Below are positions 13,742 to 20,854 of a stretch of 33,283 bases of DNA, one piece after another. The translations under genes and the position numbers were made by a program. The stretch is from Hyphomicrobiaceae bacterium. GTDB lineage: Bacteria > Pseudomonadota > Alphaproteobacteria > Rhizobiales > Hyphomicrobiaceae. Location: positions 1 through 33,283 of the forward strand of contig JAURWC010000094.1 in NCBI GenBank assembly GCA_030655135.1, read 5' to 3'. Every line of letters starts with the position of its first letter. The first letter of the stretch is position 1. The notes under the pieces were generated by a model that had not been told where the DNA came from, did no database searches, and saw only the letters and a list, made by a program, of their open reading frames with translations.

Positions 13742-14593
13742 CTATTTAACTTTCCAGTTCCAAGACTTCGGCAGCCGTTTAACTATTTCGGCAGAATTGC
13801 GACGACCTTTTGCCACGATCTCTCGAACCTGCTCTTCTTCGATCAAGATTCCTTTGAGTCTACCGTTGGCACCGTCGATCAGTTCTCTCATTTGAGCTCT
13901 CTGAGGTCGATGAGAAGCTTTATTCACAACGACATCCCTCACGACTTGATAGAACTCCCAGGCAAATAGGTCGGCAGCTTGCAGCTGATGGGTCTTGCCC
14001 GCATCCATGAAACTGTTCGGCAATATGTTGGGCTGGTAGGAAGGCCTGAAAAGATTTATTTTATCTCGAAAAACTTCGTTGGCAATCATCTTGTGAACGG
14101 CCGTGATCTCGCCTGTTCTTCTCCGATCAAATATCATCGCAAAATCGGGGTCGCGCTCGCATTCACGCGAGATGGCCCAATCGGTGGCTCTCACCATGAT
14201 CATCCGGATGGCCCAGCCTTCAGCATCACCATCCACTCGGCGGCGATCCTCGTCTGTTATTAACTCGTCCCAAATTTTTCGAGCAACGCCGATGCCAATA
14301 CCCGAAAGCATATTGCCATTAATTATTTTTCGAAGGTTTTTAGCCAAAGCCTCCCGCTCTGAGCGAGGCCATCGTTGGTATGTATCATCCTCCGCAAACT
14401 CGCCGGTCCCGCTTTCACAGCGGACCATGTGAAAATGAGTCAGCGGTCTGCACTTTGGAGGGCATGCCTTAAGAGCCTGTCCCCATGCATCATCAAGCGC
14501 CGCCCACTGAAAACGATTTCCAAATAAGCCAGCCCACACGACGACCTCCGAATCGTCATGTGTACCGCTATCGTCGAAATAACCGCTCAGCAC
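13742..14593 (-). CDS. DUF3800 domain protein
   Basis: A 283-aa protein starting LSGYFDDSGTHDDSEVVVWAGLF, the hallmark of DUF3800 with the paired Asp near the N-terminus. It also has a later QLQAADLFAWEFYQ block carrying the second acidic site. The family has an RNase H-like fold and is presumed metal-dependent; members occur in mobile elements and near defence genes, but the substrate is not established. The start is GTG 14593, with AAAGGTG upstream. Length is normal. It is convergent with the unknown two-gene operon (88-bp gap), so the link is proximity, not co-transcription. Confidence 0.85.
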   Translation of the reverse strand: MLSGYFDDSGTHDDSEVVVWAGLFGNRFQWAALDDAWGQALKACPPKCRPLTHFHMVRCESGTGEFAEDDTYQRWPRSEREALAKNLRKIINGNMLSGIGIGVARKIWDELITDEDRRRVDGDAEGWAIRMIMVRATDWAISRECERDPDFAMIFDRRRTGEITAVHKMIANEVFRDKINLFRPSYQPNILPNSFMDAGKTHQLQAADLFAWEFYQVVRDVVVNKASHRPQRAQMRELIDGANGRLKGILIEEEQVREIVAKGRRNSAEIVKRLPKSWNWKVK

Positions 14594-14741
14594 CTGCCGC
14601 TACACCTTTGTTGGGGAGTAAAAAATTCGCAAAAGGAGGGGCAAGCAACACAAGGAGCAACCTCCTCCGCGGAAATTTTATACAACTTCCTAGCGTAAAC
14701 TATGGGCGCGGCGCAACCAGCGCCATTGACTCAACCGGCGC

Positions 14742-14758
14742 GGGAGGGTGGGATGGGG
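14742..14758 (+). promoter_or_regulatory. G-quadruplex-forming motif in the leader of PEP-CTERM gene 2
   Basis: GGGAGGGTGGGATGGGG contains four runs of at least three G with loops of 1, 1 and 2 bases, on the coding strand. It ends 17 bp before the ATG at 14776, and a run of seven G (14767-14773) follows directly in front of the start codon. In mRNA this could fold at the ribosome binding region. Function is inferred. Confidence 0.6.
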
Positions 14759-14775
14759 TTTTGTTTGGGGGGGCT

Positions 14776-15387
14776 ATGCGCATTGTTCTCTTTGTTTTGA
14801 CGGTACTGGCCCTTTCGTTTCCCGCCGCCGGTCCTGCAAATTCAGAAATATACAACGTTAATGTTTCAACCCTGCCTACGATAGCTGGGTCGGGCGGTAA
14901 ATTCTTTTGGGCCTGTTCAGGCGCCGCCTGCAGTAACCTCATCTACGGAACGCAATCTCCAACCTACGATCTGTCGGATCTCGACATTCCCACCGGGGCG
15001 ACGATCTTTCTTGGAAGCCTCGACTTATATGCCGCGGGTTACAGCAACCAGTACGGCGACTCTGGTTATTTCAATCCAGTCTATTCTGTGCAGACGGCGA
15101 GTGATGCGAGTGCTTTAAGCCGGTTGGGGACACTTCCCGCAGGCCCCGGACCCGTCTGCAATAGATCTAATCCGAATTGTCATTTCACTTTCCCTGCCCC
15201 ACTCCATGTTGATTTATATATAGAGTACGCGCCCTATGTAAGCATTCGATACTCGCAAGGTACCTTCACAGCGGCCGCCGCCGTTCCCGAACCCTCCACC
15301 TGGGCTATGCTGCTGGTCGGTCTCGCGGGAGTTGGCTATTTTGGTTATCGTCGGAGAAACCAAGGTGCAGCACTCAAAGCGGCCTAA
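14776..15387 (+). CDS. PEP-CTERM (PEPxxWA) sorting-domain protein 2
   Basis: A 203-aa exported protein. The signal peptide is MRIVLFVLTVLALSFPAAG...ANS. The mature region is beta-rich with four cysteines in two places (FWACSGAAC and VCNRSNPNCHF), suggesting two disulphides. The C-terminus is a complete PEP-CTERM signal: [26 protein letters not shown]. The tail is nearly the same as in the gene at 9022, while the bodies differ, so they are separate exosortase substrates. ATG 14776 begins the signal peptide; the frame is open upstream to 14485 but that part lacks support. The leader contains a G-quadruplex motif. Exosortase must be supplied by the host. Confidence 0.88.
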   Translation: MRIVLFVLTVLALSFPAAGPANSEIYNVNVSTLPTIAGSGGKFFWACSGAACSNLIYGTQSPTYDLSDLDIPTGATIFLGSLDLYAAGYSNQYGDSGYFNPVYSVQTASDASALSRLGTLPAGPGPVCNRSNPNCHFTFPAPLHVDLYIEYAPYVSIRYSQGTFTAAAAVPEPSTWAMLLVGLAGVGYFGYRRRNQGAALKAA

Positions 15388-15452
15388 TCGCGGTATCGCG
15401 ACGCACGTTTTGTGCATTGCTGGCTGCCAGTGATGTCAATTGAGCGCGGAAT

Positions 15453-17063
15453 CTACCTATATCCCGCCGCGACCACGATCGTCGCCTGCCCGCTATCGGT
15501 GACCATCCCGAAAATTGGGCTGGTGAAGTTAGCCTGAAATAGCGCGGACGTCCCCACTCCCGGCGCGTTGTTATTGGTGATCGGGGCGATTCGGTTGTTG
15601 GTGCCGGCCTTCCACGAAGCTGACGGCGTGGCCGAGATTTGCCACCCGCATGTGATGGCGGCGCTGCCTTTGGTGACGTTGAGTGTCGCAGAATTGTTGG
15701 TACCCGGCGACGTCCCTACCACGGTCAGGCCAGAAGCGTTTGGCAGGCTATAGACGAACGCCGCCCGGTCGCCATCGTCGGTTCCTGAGATGTTGATATC
15801 TACTTGGCGCGTCGACGCTCCGGCTCCATACGCCAAGTGATAGATCGCGATGACACTCCCACTGGCGGTGTCCACGACGTCGGGGACAGATGCCGTGACG
15901 CCGCCGAGCGCTACCGAGGTGATCGCCGCCGAACGATTGGTGGCGACGCAGATCGACGCGTTGCCTGCCGCAGTTCCGGTAGTTACGTTATAGCTCCATG
16001 ACCCGCCGTTATGGTAATTCGCGTTCGTGCTGGTTGGAGGAAGATAGGCATAGCTGCCGGCGCCGGGCGCGGCCGGGTAGCTTGGCACGAACGGCCCGAG
16101 CGCGTTCTGCGCGACGACCGAGGTCCACTTTGGGTTCAACGAGCAGTCTACAGTAATGCACCGCATCGACGTCCACGGTCCATACTTGGATGGCGGCCCC
16201 GCATCGACAAACTGCGACGGAAAAGATCCATATGCTTCGCTGAACTTTTGGTACGCCCACTCGTTTTGTCGGGCCATGTTGCAGGGCAACCCGCCGCAGC
16301 TTGTATCCCCGATCACACCGAAATCGGTATTCGCAGCACTGATCGCGTCAACAATGGCCTGCGGTGGACTGTTGAACAGCGTGGCATTGAGGACAGCGCC
16401 GTTGCCCATTTCATACGTGCTTAAATTGAGGCCGTAGCTGCCAGCGACGAGCTGATGCTCTGCAAGATTGGGGGCAAAGAGAGACCCGCACGTTTTGTCG
16501 GTACAGTAGAGCGTACCATATGCTCCGGTCGCAGACCCATTCAACAGGGCGAGCGTCTGCTGCTGCGTGAAATAGGAATACTGGTTCGGATAGGCCGGAG
16601 CGCCCGGCGAGATCGACTTCGCGATACTCTCGTCGAGCAGCTTCCAAAGCGTGCAGGACATGACCCAATTGTCGCCGCCGCCGAAAGTCAGGCCCGTCGT
16701 GTTGGCGCTCACCGTGATTTGAGTTGGCGAGCGCGTCGTGATCGTCGCTTGCACGCCGTTCAGCACCGATGCCATGGTGCCGGTCTGCACCTTCACATAG
16801 ACGCAGCCGCCGTTGGCGAAGTTCTCATTGTTGACGTCGATAACCGTGGTCGCGCCTGGCGTCACGTTGCCGATTGGATATCCGATATAATCCCGGCTGG
16901 TGCCGGTGAGGTACGGTGCAACGTCAAGTCCCCAACGATTGGAATTTGTCAGTTGCGGGAGCGTGTAGGCGCTGCCGCCGTTGACCCACGACATAGCGCC
17001 TTCGAGAACGCCAGCACCGAACGACGCATTGGCAACCGATATGGTGTCCGCATGAGCGGGCAT
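15453..17063 (-). CDS. Phage tail-like protein with glycoside-hydrolase-type barrel region
   Basis: A 536-aa protein, Gly/Ala/Ser/Thr-rich throughout. Residues ~60-130 (GNVTPGATTVIDVNNENFANGGCVYVKV...VLNGVQATITTRSPTQITV) resemble the FCCH-type domain found in phage tail proteins. The middle has STYEMGNGA and SKYGPW...NPKW, like the acid-containing strand and last helix of phage or bacterial glycoside-hydrolase barrels. The last 150 residues are a beta-sandwich (GDRAAFVYSLPNASGLTVVG). The N-terminus is odd: ATG 17063 has no ribosome binding site, and the upstream in-frame residues, before a stop, look like the end of a lost segment. It may be a truncated structural or host-binding gene. No other morphogenesis gene is present. 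Confidence 0.55.
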   Translation of the reverse strand: MPAHADTISVANASFGAGVLEGAMSWVNGGSAYTLPQLTNSNRWGLDVAPYLTGTSRDYIGYPIGNVTPGATTVIDVNNENFANGGCVYVKVQTGTMASVLNGVQATITTRSPTQITVSANTTGLTFGGGDNWVMSCTLWKLLDESIAKSISPGAPAYPNQYSYFTQQQTLALLNGSATGAYGTLYCTDKTCGSLFAPNLAEHQLVAGSYGLNLSTYEMGNGAVLNATLFNSPPQAIVDAISAANTDFGVIGDTSCGGLPCNMARQNEWAYQKFSEAYGSFPSQFVDAGPPSKYGPWTSMRCITVDCSLNPKWTSVVAQNALGPFVPSYPAAPGAGSYAYLPPTSTNANYHNGGSWSYNVTTGTAAGNASICVATNRSAAITSVALGGVTASVPDVVDTASGSVIAIYHLAYGAGASTRQVDINISGTDDGDRAAFVYSLPNASGLTVVGTSPGTNNSATLNVTKGSAAITCGWQISATPSASWKAGTNNRIAPITNNNAPGVGTSALFQANFTSPIFGMVTDSGQATIVVAAGYR

Positions 17064-17183
17064 CGTCGCGCCAGCCGCGCCTCGGAGCCCCGCTGCCCCG
17101 TTCTCCCGCTATCGCTTGAATATGAGCGATGCGCCGTCATTCATCAGCGGCTCGATACCCAGACGTGCCGTGACTTGCGGGGC

Positions 17184-17480
17184 ATGATCCTCGTTGATGA
17201 TCGATTCGAAGCAATCATTCAGGACGCAAGCTATCTGACCGCCAAGTCAGCTGAGGGCGCCCTTTTCCAAATCATGATTGTTGCCGACATCAACCTGAGC
17301 GTCGGCCTTGAAGCCACTCACACGCCGGCATCAGAAAGAAAAGAGCGATGCGCCGCGCGCTTGCTGGCGCGGGTCAGGGAGTATTTTGAGAAAACGGGCA
17401 CCCAATCGCTCCCAGTAACGACGCTCTATCTCATGCCGAAACAGCCCGATTATTGCGAAGACATCGGGCCGCAACGATGA
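17184..17480 (+). CDS. Hypothetical protein, upstream of the S24-like gene
   Basis: A 98-aa protein of unknown family. It reads MILVDDRFEAIIQDASYLTA, then ALFQIMIVADINLSVG, a helical SERKERCAARLLARVREYFE and TTLYLMPKQPDYCEDIG. GCGGGG before ATG 17184 is an acceptable ribosome binding site; the frame is open further upstream, so the start could be earlier. Its last bases overlap the ATG of the next gene (ATGA), a sign of one operon with the S24-like protein. Cytoplasmic. Confidence 0.55.
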   Translation: MILVDDRFEAIIQDASYLTAKSAEGALFQIMIVADINLSVGLEATHTPASERKERCAARLLARVREYFEKTGTQSLPVTTLYLMPKQPDYCEDIGPQR

Positions 17481-17959
17481 CCCCGCAAACTGAATATCGC
17501 GCCTTAACGGTATTCGATCGCGTCCCTAACGGCTGCGCTCTGCATCTAGTAATGGACGACGACAGCGCTCCGCATTTGCGCCTGGGCGAGTTCGCTGTGA
17601 TCGATCCCACCGATACCAGCCCCCAGCATGGCGAAGCATACGCTATCCGCTGGGCCTGCGGTCGCACTTCGATTGAACAGCTGATTTCGCAACGGCTGAC
17701 CAATGAGAACGGCGAGTTTATCGGATGGTGGACGCGAAGCCTCAGTTTCGTTCCCTACGACGTGGCGCTGCAGTTCGCCGAGCAACGAGCGCGCCCGGGA
17801 TCAATCCTAGCCGTTTCGTCCCGTTGCATGGTGGACGGCCCTCGCCGTGCTGAGGCCATCCAGCGGGCCACCGTTGGTCGTGTGGTTGGCATTTTCGAAG
17901 CCGCACCGGAGCCGATCAGCCTTTTACGCACTGGAGATCGAGGCGCTCGCAAAACGTAG
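17477..17959 (+). CDS. S24/LexA-like peptidase-fold protein (regulator-like)
   Basis: A 160-aa protein whose first half matches the S24 fold. DDDSAPHLRLGEFAVIDPTD corresponds to the SMxPxLxxGD-x-hhhD stretch with the Ser kept, and HGEAYAIRWACG to the following strand pair. The catalytic Lys position is not obvious, so self-cleavage is doubtful. No N-terminal HTH is present, unlike LexA or CI. It overlaps the preceding gene by 4 bp. Near its end (after about VGRVVGIFEAAPE) the frame runs into another coding frame, so the C-terminal 15 residues are probably junction sequence. Perhaps a relic of a phage switch. Confidence 0.5.
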   Translation: MTPQTEYRALTVFDRVPNGCALHLVMDDDSAPHLRLGEFAVIDPTDTSPQHGEAYAIRWACGRTSIEQLISQRLTNENGEFIGWWTRSLSFVPYDVALQFAEQRARPGSILAVSSRCMVDGPRRAEAIQRATVGRVVGIFEAAPEPISLLRTGDRGARKT

Positions 17960-18120
17960 CATCGCCGACGAGTACGACGCGGCCCAAGAGCGCGGCGAAG
18001 TAGCGAAGATTGGTGACAACCTTCCTAGCGTTACCAAACAGAACTCTAAGCCAACAGCCGCCGACATTGGCCTCTCCCGCAAAGAAATCCATGAAGCTCG
18101 CATCATCCGCGATGCCGCCG
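17922..18120 (+). pseudogene. Truncated hypothetical gene (fragment)
   Basis: In a frame offset from the S24-like ORF, the sequence reads ALEIEALAKRSIADEYDAAQ, then ERGEVAKIGDNLPSV...PTAADIGLSRKEIHEARIIRDA. This strongly resembles the middle of a rhizobial or phage hypothetical family with the ADEYDAAQERGEVA...AADIGL-KEIHEAR-IRDAE pattern. The N-terminus is missing at the junction near 17922 and the similarity stops near 18120. It is a deletion remnant, not a full gene. Confidence 0.6.
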
Positions 18121-18143
18121 GGACATCCTGCTTCACTCAAGAA

Positions 18144-18168
18144 GCGACCGGGCTAAATCCCCGGTCGC
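18144..18168 (+). terminator. Hairpin terminator
   Basis: GCGACCGGG (18144-18152) pairs with CCCGGTCGC (18160-18168), followed by GTTTA. It separates the plus-strand remnant from the convergent RNase H gene ending at 18202. Confidence 0.65.
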
Positions 18169-18201
18169 GTTTACGCCATGATATCGGAAAATCCGTCACT
18201 G

Positions 18202-18876
18202 TTACTGCCGCCGGCCCAGTGTGGCGAGTTTGTCCGCCAGTTCGTTGCCGCGGTTGCCGTTGTGCCCCCGAACCCATCCCCAACTAATCGCGCGCCCAGA
18301 ATTGAGGCTGTCCAGCCGACGCCATAGGTCTGCGTTGGGGATCGGCTCTCCGCCGCGCACAAACCCCTTGCGACGCCAGCCCGCCACCCATTTTGTCATC
18401 CCGTAAACCAGGTATTGGCTGTCCGAATACACCACCACCCGGCATTGCGCCGGCAACGCTTCAAGGGCCAGGAGTGCCGCCCCTAACTCAGCGGTGTTAT
18501 TCGTTCCGCGCCCGCCGCCGTTGTAGAGTTCAACGCGGCCTGCGCTGGTGACAATCACCGCGCCCAGGCCTTCCACACCGGGATTCGGCGAAGCGGACCC
18601 GTCGCAGAATACTACCGCTTCCGTTGTCATAGCGAGCGCTTGACGAGCTTCCACCAAGTCCCACGTCCGGAGCATAGCGGCGCTGGAGAACGCACCAGCG
18701 GCCACCGCAGACGTTCGGGGGGTTGGTTGCGGCGCTGACTTCGCGGACAGGGCCGGTTTCCTATTTGCCCCTGCTCTAGGAGTGTTGATCGGGCGGGTCG
18801 GCCGCTCAGGCAGCAAATCGCGGTCGTACCAAGGGACAAAGGACCGACGGGGACGTTTCCAATTCAGGCGGCTCAT
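18202..18876 (-). CDS. rnhA: Ribonuclease HI with N-terminal extension
   Basis: A 224-aa protein. The C-terminal ~140 residues are a complete RNase HI: VVFCDGSASPNPG (Asp92), TNNTAELGAALLALEAL (Glu130), VVVYSDSQYLVYGM (Asp152) and RGHNGNRGNELADKLA (His205, Asp215). All catalytic residues are present, so it should hydrolyse the RNA strand of RNA:DNA hybrids. The first ~83 residues are basic, Pro/Ser-rich and disordered (KRPRRSFVPWYDRD; PTPRTSAVAAG); standalone RNase HI is about 150 aa. They may be a nucleic-acid-binding tail. It overlaps the preceding gene's stop by 4 bp, last of four coupled genes. An internal start at MTTEAVVF (residue 83) would give a normal-size enzyme. Confidence 0.92.
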   Translation of the reverse strand: MSRLNWKRPRRSFVPWYDRDLLPERPTRPINTPRAGANRKPALSAKSAPQPTPRTSAVAAGAFSSAAMLRTWDLVEARQALAMTTEAVVFCDGSASPNPGVEGLGAVIVTSAGRVELYNGGGRGTNNTAELGAALLALEALPAQCRVVVYSDSQYLVYGMTKWVAGWRRKGFVRGGEPIPNADLWRRLDSLNSGRAISWGWVRGHNGNRGNELADKLATLGRRQ

Positions 18877-19691
18877 TGTTGCACCGCCCGATGATCAACC
18901 TCGGCGCCCGCGAAGTTTGAGCTTCCCGTTGGCCCATTCCTGTCGGAATGGGGGCTATCCACAATGCGAGAATAGCGAAGCGCGCGCCCAGACGCCGAAG
19001 GCGCAGCGCGCGTAGCGGAGAGTTCATCGCCTCGTGAGACAAGTGCGTGCCTATTTATATTAGAAGATAAGATAGGGCACGGACCTGTCTCATCCCGTTT
19101 CCGGTTTCGGTACCATTGGGCTCTGGAGATACCCTCGCCTTCCCAAGGACGTTTTTTGGACATGCTGCTCCGCTCATATTCCGCCCTTGGCTTTGCCCCA
19201 GCGGCCTTGCGCCTAGCGGCTTCACGTTCCCTCCGTTTGGCTTTCTGGGCAGCCTTGCGTTGGCGGACGGTCACGCCGACGGCACCGATGGTCTGAATCC
19301 GCAGCCGACTGCGGTCGGTGACCGACAGGCGCACCCGCCACGCCATCTCATCGGCAGAGAGCCAGCGCGCGGCCAACAATGCCGCCTCGGCTATCGCGTC
19401 AACTTCATTTATGGCCCACGGGGCTCGTGCGCGCACATAGCCGACGATGGACTTGCGATCATCGGAGGAAGCCAGCGAAATGCACTCGACAACCACCTGA
19501 AGGGCATCTCTGCCCTCCTTGTTGTCCGGCAGCATCTTCCCAAAGCGGTCCCGATAGATTTTTTCGACTTCGAACTGGCGCAGGTTGCGGATCGATAATC
19601 GGCGCAGCCTTCTCCTGGCCTTGGCGTCCCGCGCGCCCACTCGGTACCTAATCGCTATTAGCCGATGCAGAGATGCTGCTGATAGGGTCAT
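18873..19691 (-). CDS. Basic hypothetical protein, RNase H operon
   Basis: A 272-aa, very basic protein without a recognised domain. The N-terminal half is helical (LHRLIAIRYRVGARDAKARR; LRQFEVEKIYRDRFGK). The middle has QRKAAQKAKRREREAARRK, a strong positive helix fit for nucleic-acid binding, followed by a GISRAQWYRNRKRDE motif reminiscent of an HTH recognition helix. The C-terminus is disordered. It overlaps both neighbours by 4 bp. By position it may work with RNase HI; this is context only. Confidence 0.7.
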   Translation of the reverse strand: MTLSAASLHRLIAIRYRVGARDAKARRRLRRLSIRNLRQFEVEKIYRDRFGKMLPDNKEGRDALQVVVECISLASSDDRKSIVGYVRARAPWAINEVDAIAEAALLAARWLSADEMAWRVRLSVTDRSRLRIQTIGAVGVTVRQRKAAQKAKRREREAARRKAAGAKPRAEYERSSMSKKRPWEGEGISRAQWYRNRKRDETGPCPILSSNINRHALVSRGDELSATRAAPSASGRALRYSRIVDSPHSDRNGPTGSSNFAGAEVDHRAVQQ

Positions 19692-19954
19692 TGCGGCACC
19701 GCCCGGGCAGCAATTGCTACCGCAGCATCGCCGCGCTCTCGAAATGGGCCAATCGCTTCTCCCTCGGGAGTCACGCCCTCATAGAAAAAATCATACGGCG
19801 AAAGGTCGGTGCGCACTGGGATCTCAAAAATCACGACGTCCCCGAGCCATTCACCGCCACGGAAAACCGGCCACGAGGAAACCTTCGCGCGCCCTCTGGG
19901 AGCCCGGTGCCGGGCCTTCTTTGACGGAGCCAACAGTCTGTTGTGATTGCTCAT
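19688..19954 (-). CDS. Small hypothetical protein, RNase H operon
   Basis: An 88-aa protein with a basic start (LLAPSKKARHRAPRGRAK), then a strand-rich part (SSWPVFRGGEWLGDVVIFEI) and EGEAIGPFRERGDAAVAIAARAVP. It overlaps the genes on both sides by 4 bp, so synthesis of all members is probably kept in step. No family recognised; no membrane segment. Confidence 0.7.
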   Translation of the reverse strand: MSNHNRLLAPSKKARHRAPRGRAKVSSWPVFRGGEWLGDVVIFEIPVRTDLSPYDFFYEGVTPEGEAIGPFRERGDAAVAIAARAVPQ

Positions 19955-20397
19955 GGCTGCGCTCCCGTGTTCGGAGCATCCAGCGTTTGACGCAGGAGTT
20001 CGGTCGCGCGCCAGACTGCGGCATTCAAAGAACTATCCGGGTTTGGGCGGCGCTCGCCTGTCTTCTCAATGAGGCTGGCTTTGCTCAACTCAGCAACCCG
20101 GGGCCGGATCATGAACGGGGTGGCGTTCAACCGTTTTGCGGCTTCGTCAGCTGTAAGGCCATGCGGGTGGATTTCGGCGAAGATCTTGGCGACTCTGCCG
20201 CGCCATGTCCTCGCCCGCGGTGCGATGGCTTCGGCGGCTTGGCGCGAAGTTTCCCCGCCCTTGCTGCCCGGAAACGCCGGGTAACTCGGCTCGCCCCGAT
20301 CGAACAGGTCCCTGGTAAGCTGTTGTGGTGTTGTCTGCGAGATCGGCGCAGTTGTGCCGCTATTGCCCACGGCGGCGCCTTGGCGTAGATAGGTCAT
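19951..20397 (-). CDS. Winged-helix protein, first gene of the RNase H operon
   Basis: A 148-aa protein. The last ~90 residues form a winged helix: RVAKIFAEIHPHGLTADEAAKRL, MIRPRVAELSKASLIEKTGERR, then a helix. The pattern TADEAA...RPRVAEL...LIEKTGERR is common in rhizobial phage-type regulators and ParB-adjacent proteins. ATG 20397 is taken (GAAAG upstream); the GTG at 20427 lies inside a stem-loop. Translation of the next gene is coupled (ATGA). It may repress its own operon through the hairpin region upstream. Confidence 0.7.
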   Translation of the reverse strand: MTYLRQGAAVGNSGTTAPISQTTPQQLTRDLFDRGEPSYPAFPGSKGGETSRQAAEAIAPRARTWRGRVAKIFAEIHPHGLTADEAAKRLNATPFMIRPRVAELSKASLIEKTGERRPNPDSSLNAAVWRATELLRQTLDAPNTGAQP

Positions 20398-20413
20398 ATC
20401 ATCATACTTTCTT

Positions 20414-20449
20414 TGACCGCTCAGCACCGTGTTGAGCGGTCATTTTTTT
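20414..20449. promoter_or_regulatory. Perfect 10-bp inverted repeat with T-run, operator or terminator
   Basis: TGACCGCTCA (20414-20423) and TGAGCGGTCA (20433-20442) form a perfect stem with a 9-base loop. Seven T follow on the plus strand (20443-20449). No plus-strand gene needs a terminator here, and the repeat sits 17 bp upstream of the minus-strand operon start. It is therefore a good candidate operator or 5'-leader hairpin for that operon. Confidence 0.6.
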
Positions 20450-20483
20450 GACCGTCTCCCGGGCGAGCGTTTGGTTTCGGAGA

Positions 20484-20738
20484 TTATGCGGCGGCGTGCC
20501 GCGAAGACGTGGACCGGACCAGCGGTCCGATTTTGGCTTGAGCCCACTCGTCAAGACCTGGCCGTGGGTAGAGCGGGATCCGACCAGCCATCCTGAAGGG
20601 CGGCCCGTCCGAACTCACGCAGGCGATCTTCGCCAATGTCTTTGGGGAGCAAGGGATGCCGTATGTCGTCGTGACATACTCGGCGGCTTCCGATCGTCTC
20701 AAGAGACGACCAAGCTTTGAAGCGTCTTCGGTATTCAT
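20484..20738 (-). CDS. Small helix-turn-helix protein, possible excisionase
   Basis: An 84-aa protein. RLLRRSEAAEYVTTTYGIPCSPKTLAKIA has the layout of the AlpA/Xis MerR-type HTH (helix, turn, recognition helix with a trailing RIPLYPRPGLDEWAQAKI wing and helix). This family provides recombination directionality factors for tyrosine integrases, and it lies two genes from the integrase on the same strand. The ATG 20738 has an AGG site upstream. It could equally regulate the neighbouring operon. DNA-binding by fold pattern is fairly safe; the excisionase role is inferred. Confidence 0.7.
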   Translation of the reverse strand: MNTEDASKLGRLLRRSEAAEYVTTTYGIPCSPKTLAKIACVSSDGPPFRMAGRIPLYPRPGLDEWAQAKIGPLVRSTSSRHAAA

Positions 20739-20854
20739 CGGAACCTCTCATCTCTGCGGAGCAACTTCCGCCATCGACGAGAGGAAAGCCCATTCAAGCC
20801 GGCTATTAAGTTCGAAACGGATTAGAACGTGCTTCAGAGGTTTTCATCCAACGA

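Noticed and set aside
16455-17480. Long plus-strand ORF of 341 codons
   Set aside because: Its first two thirds are the antisense of the tail-like gene and have no family character; only the part from about 17184 looks coding.
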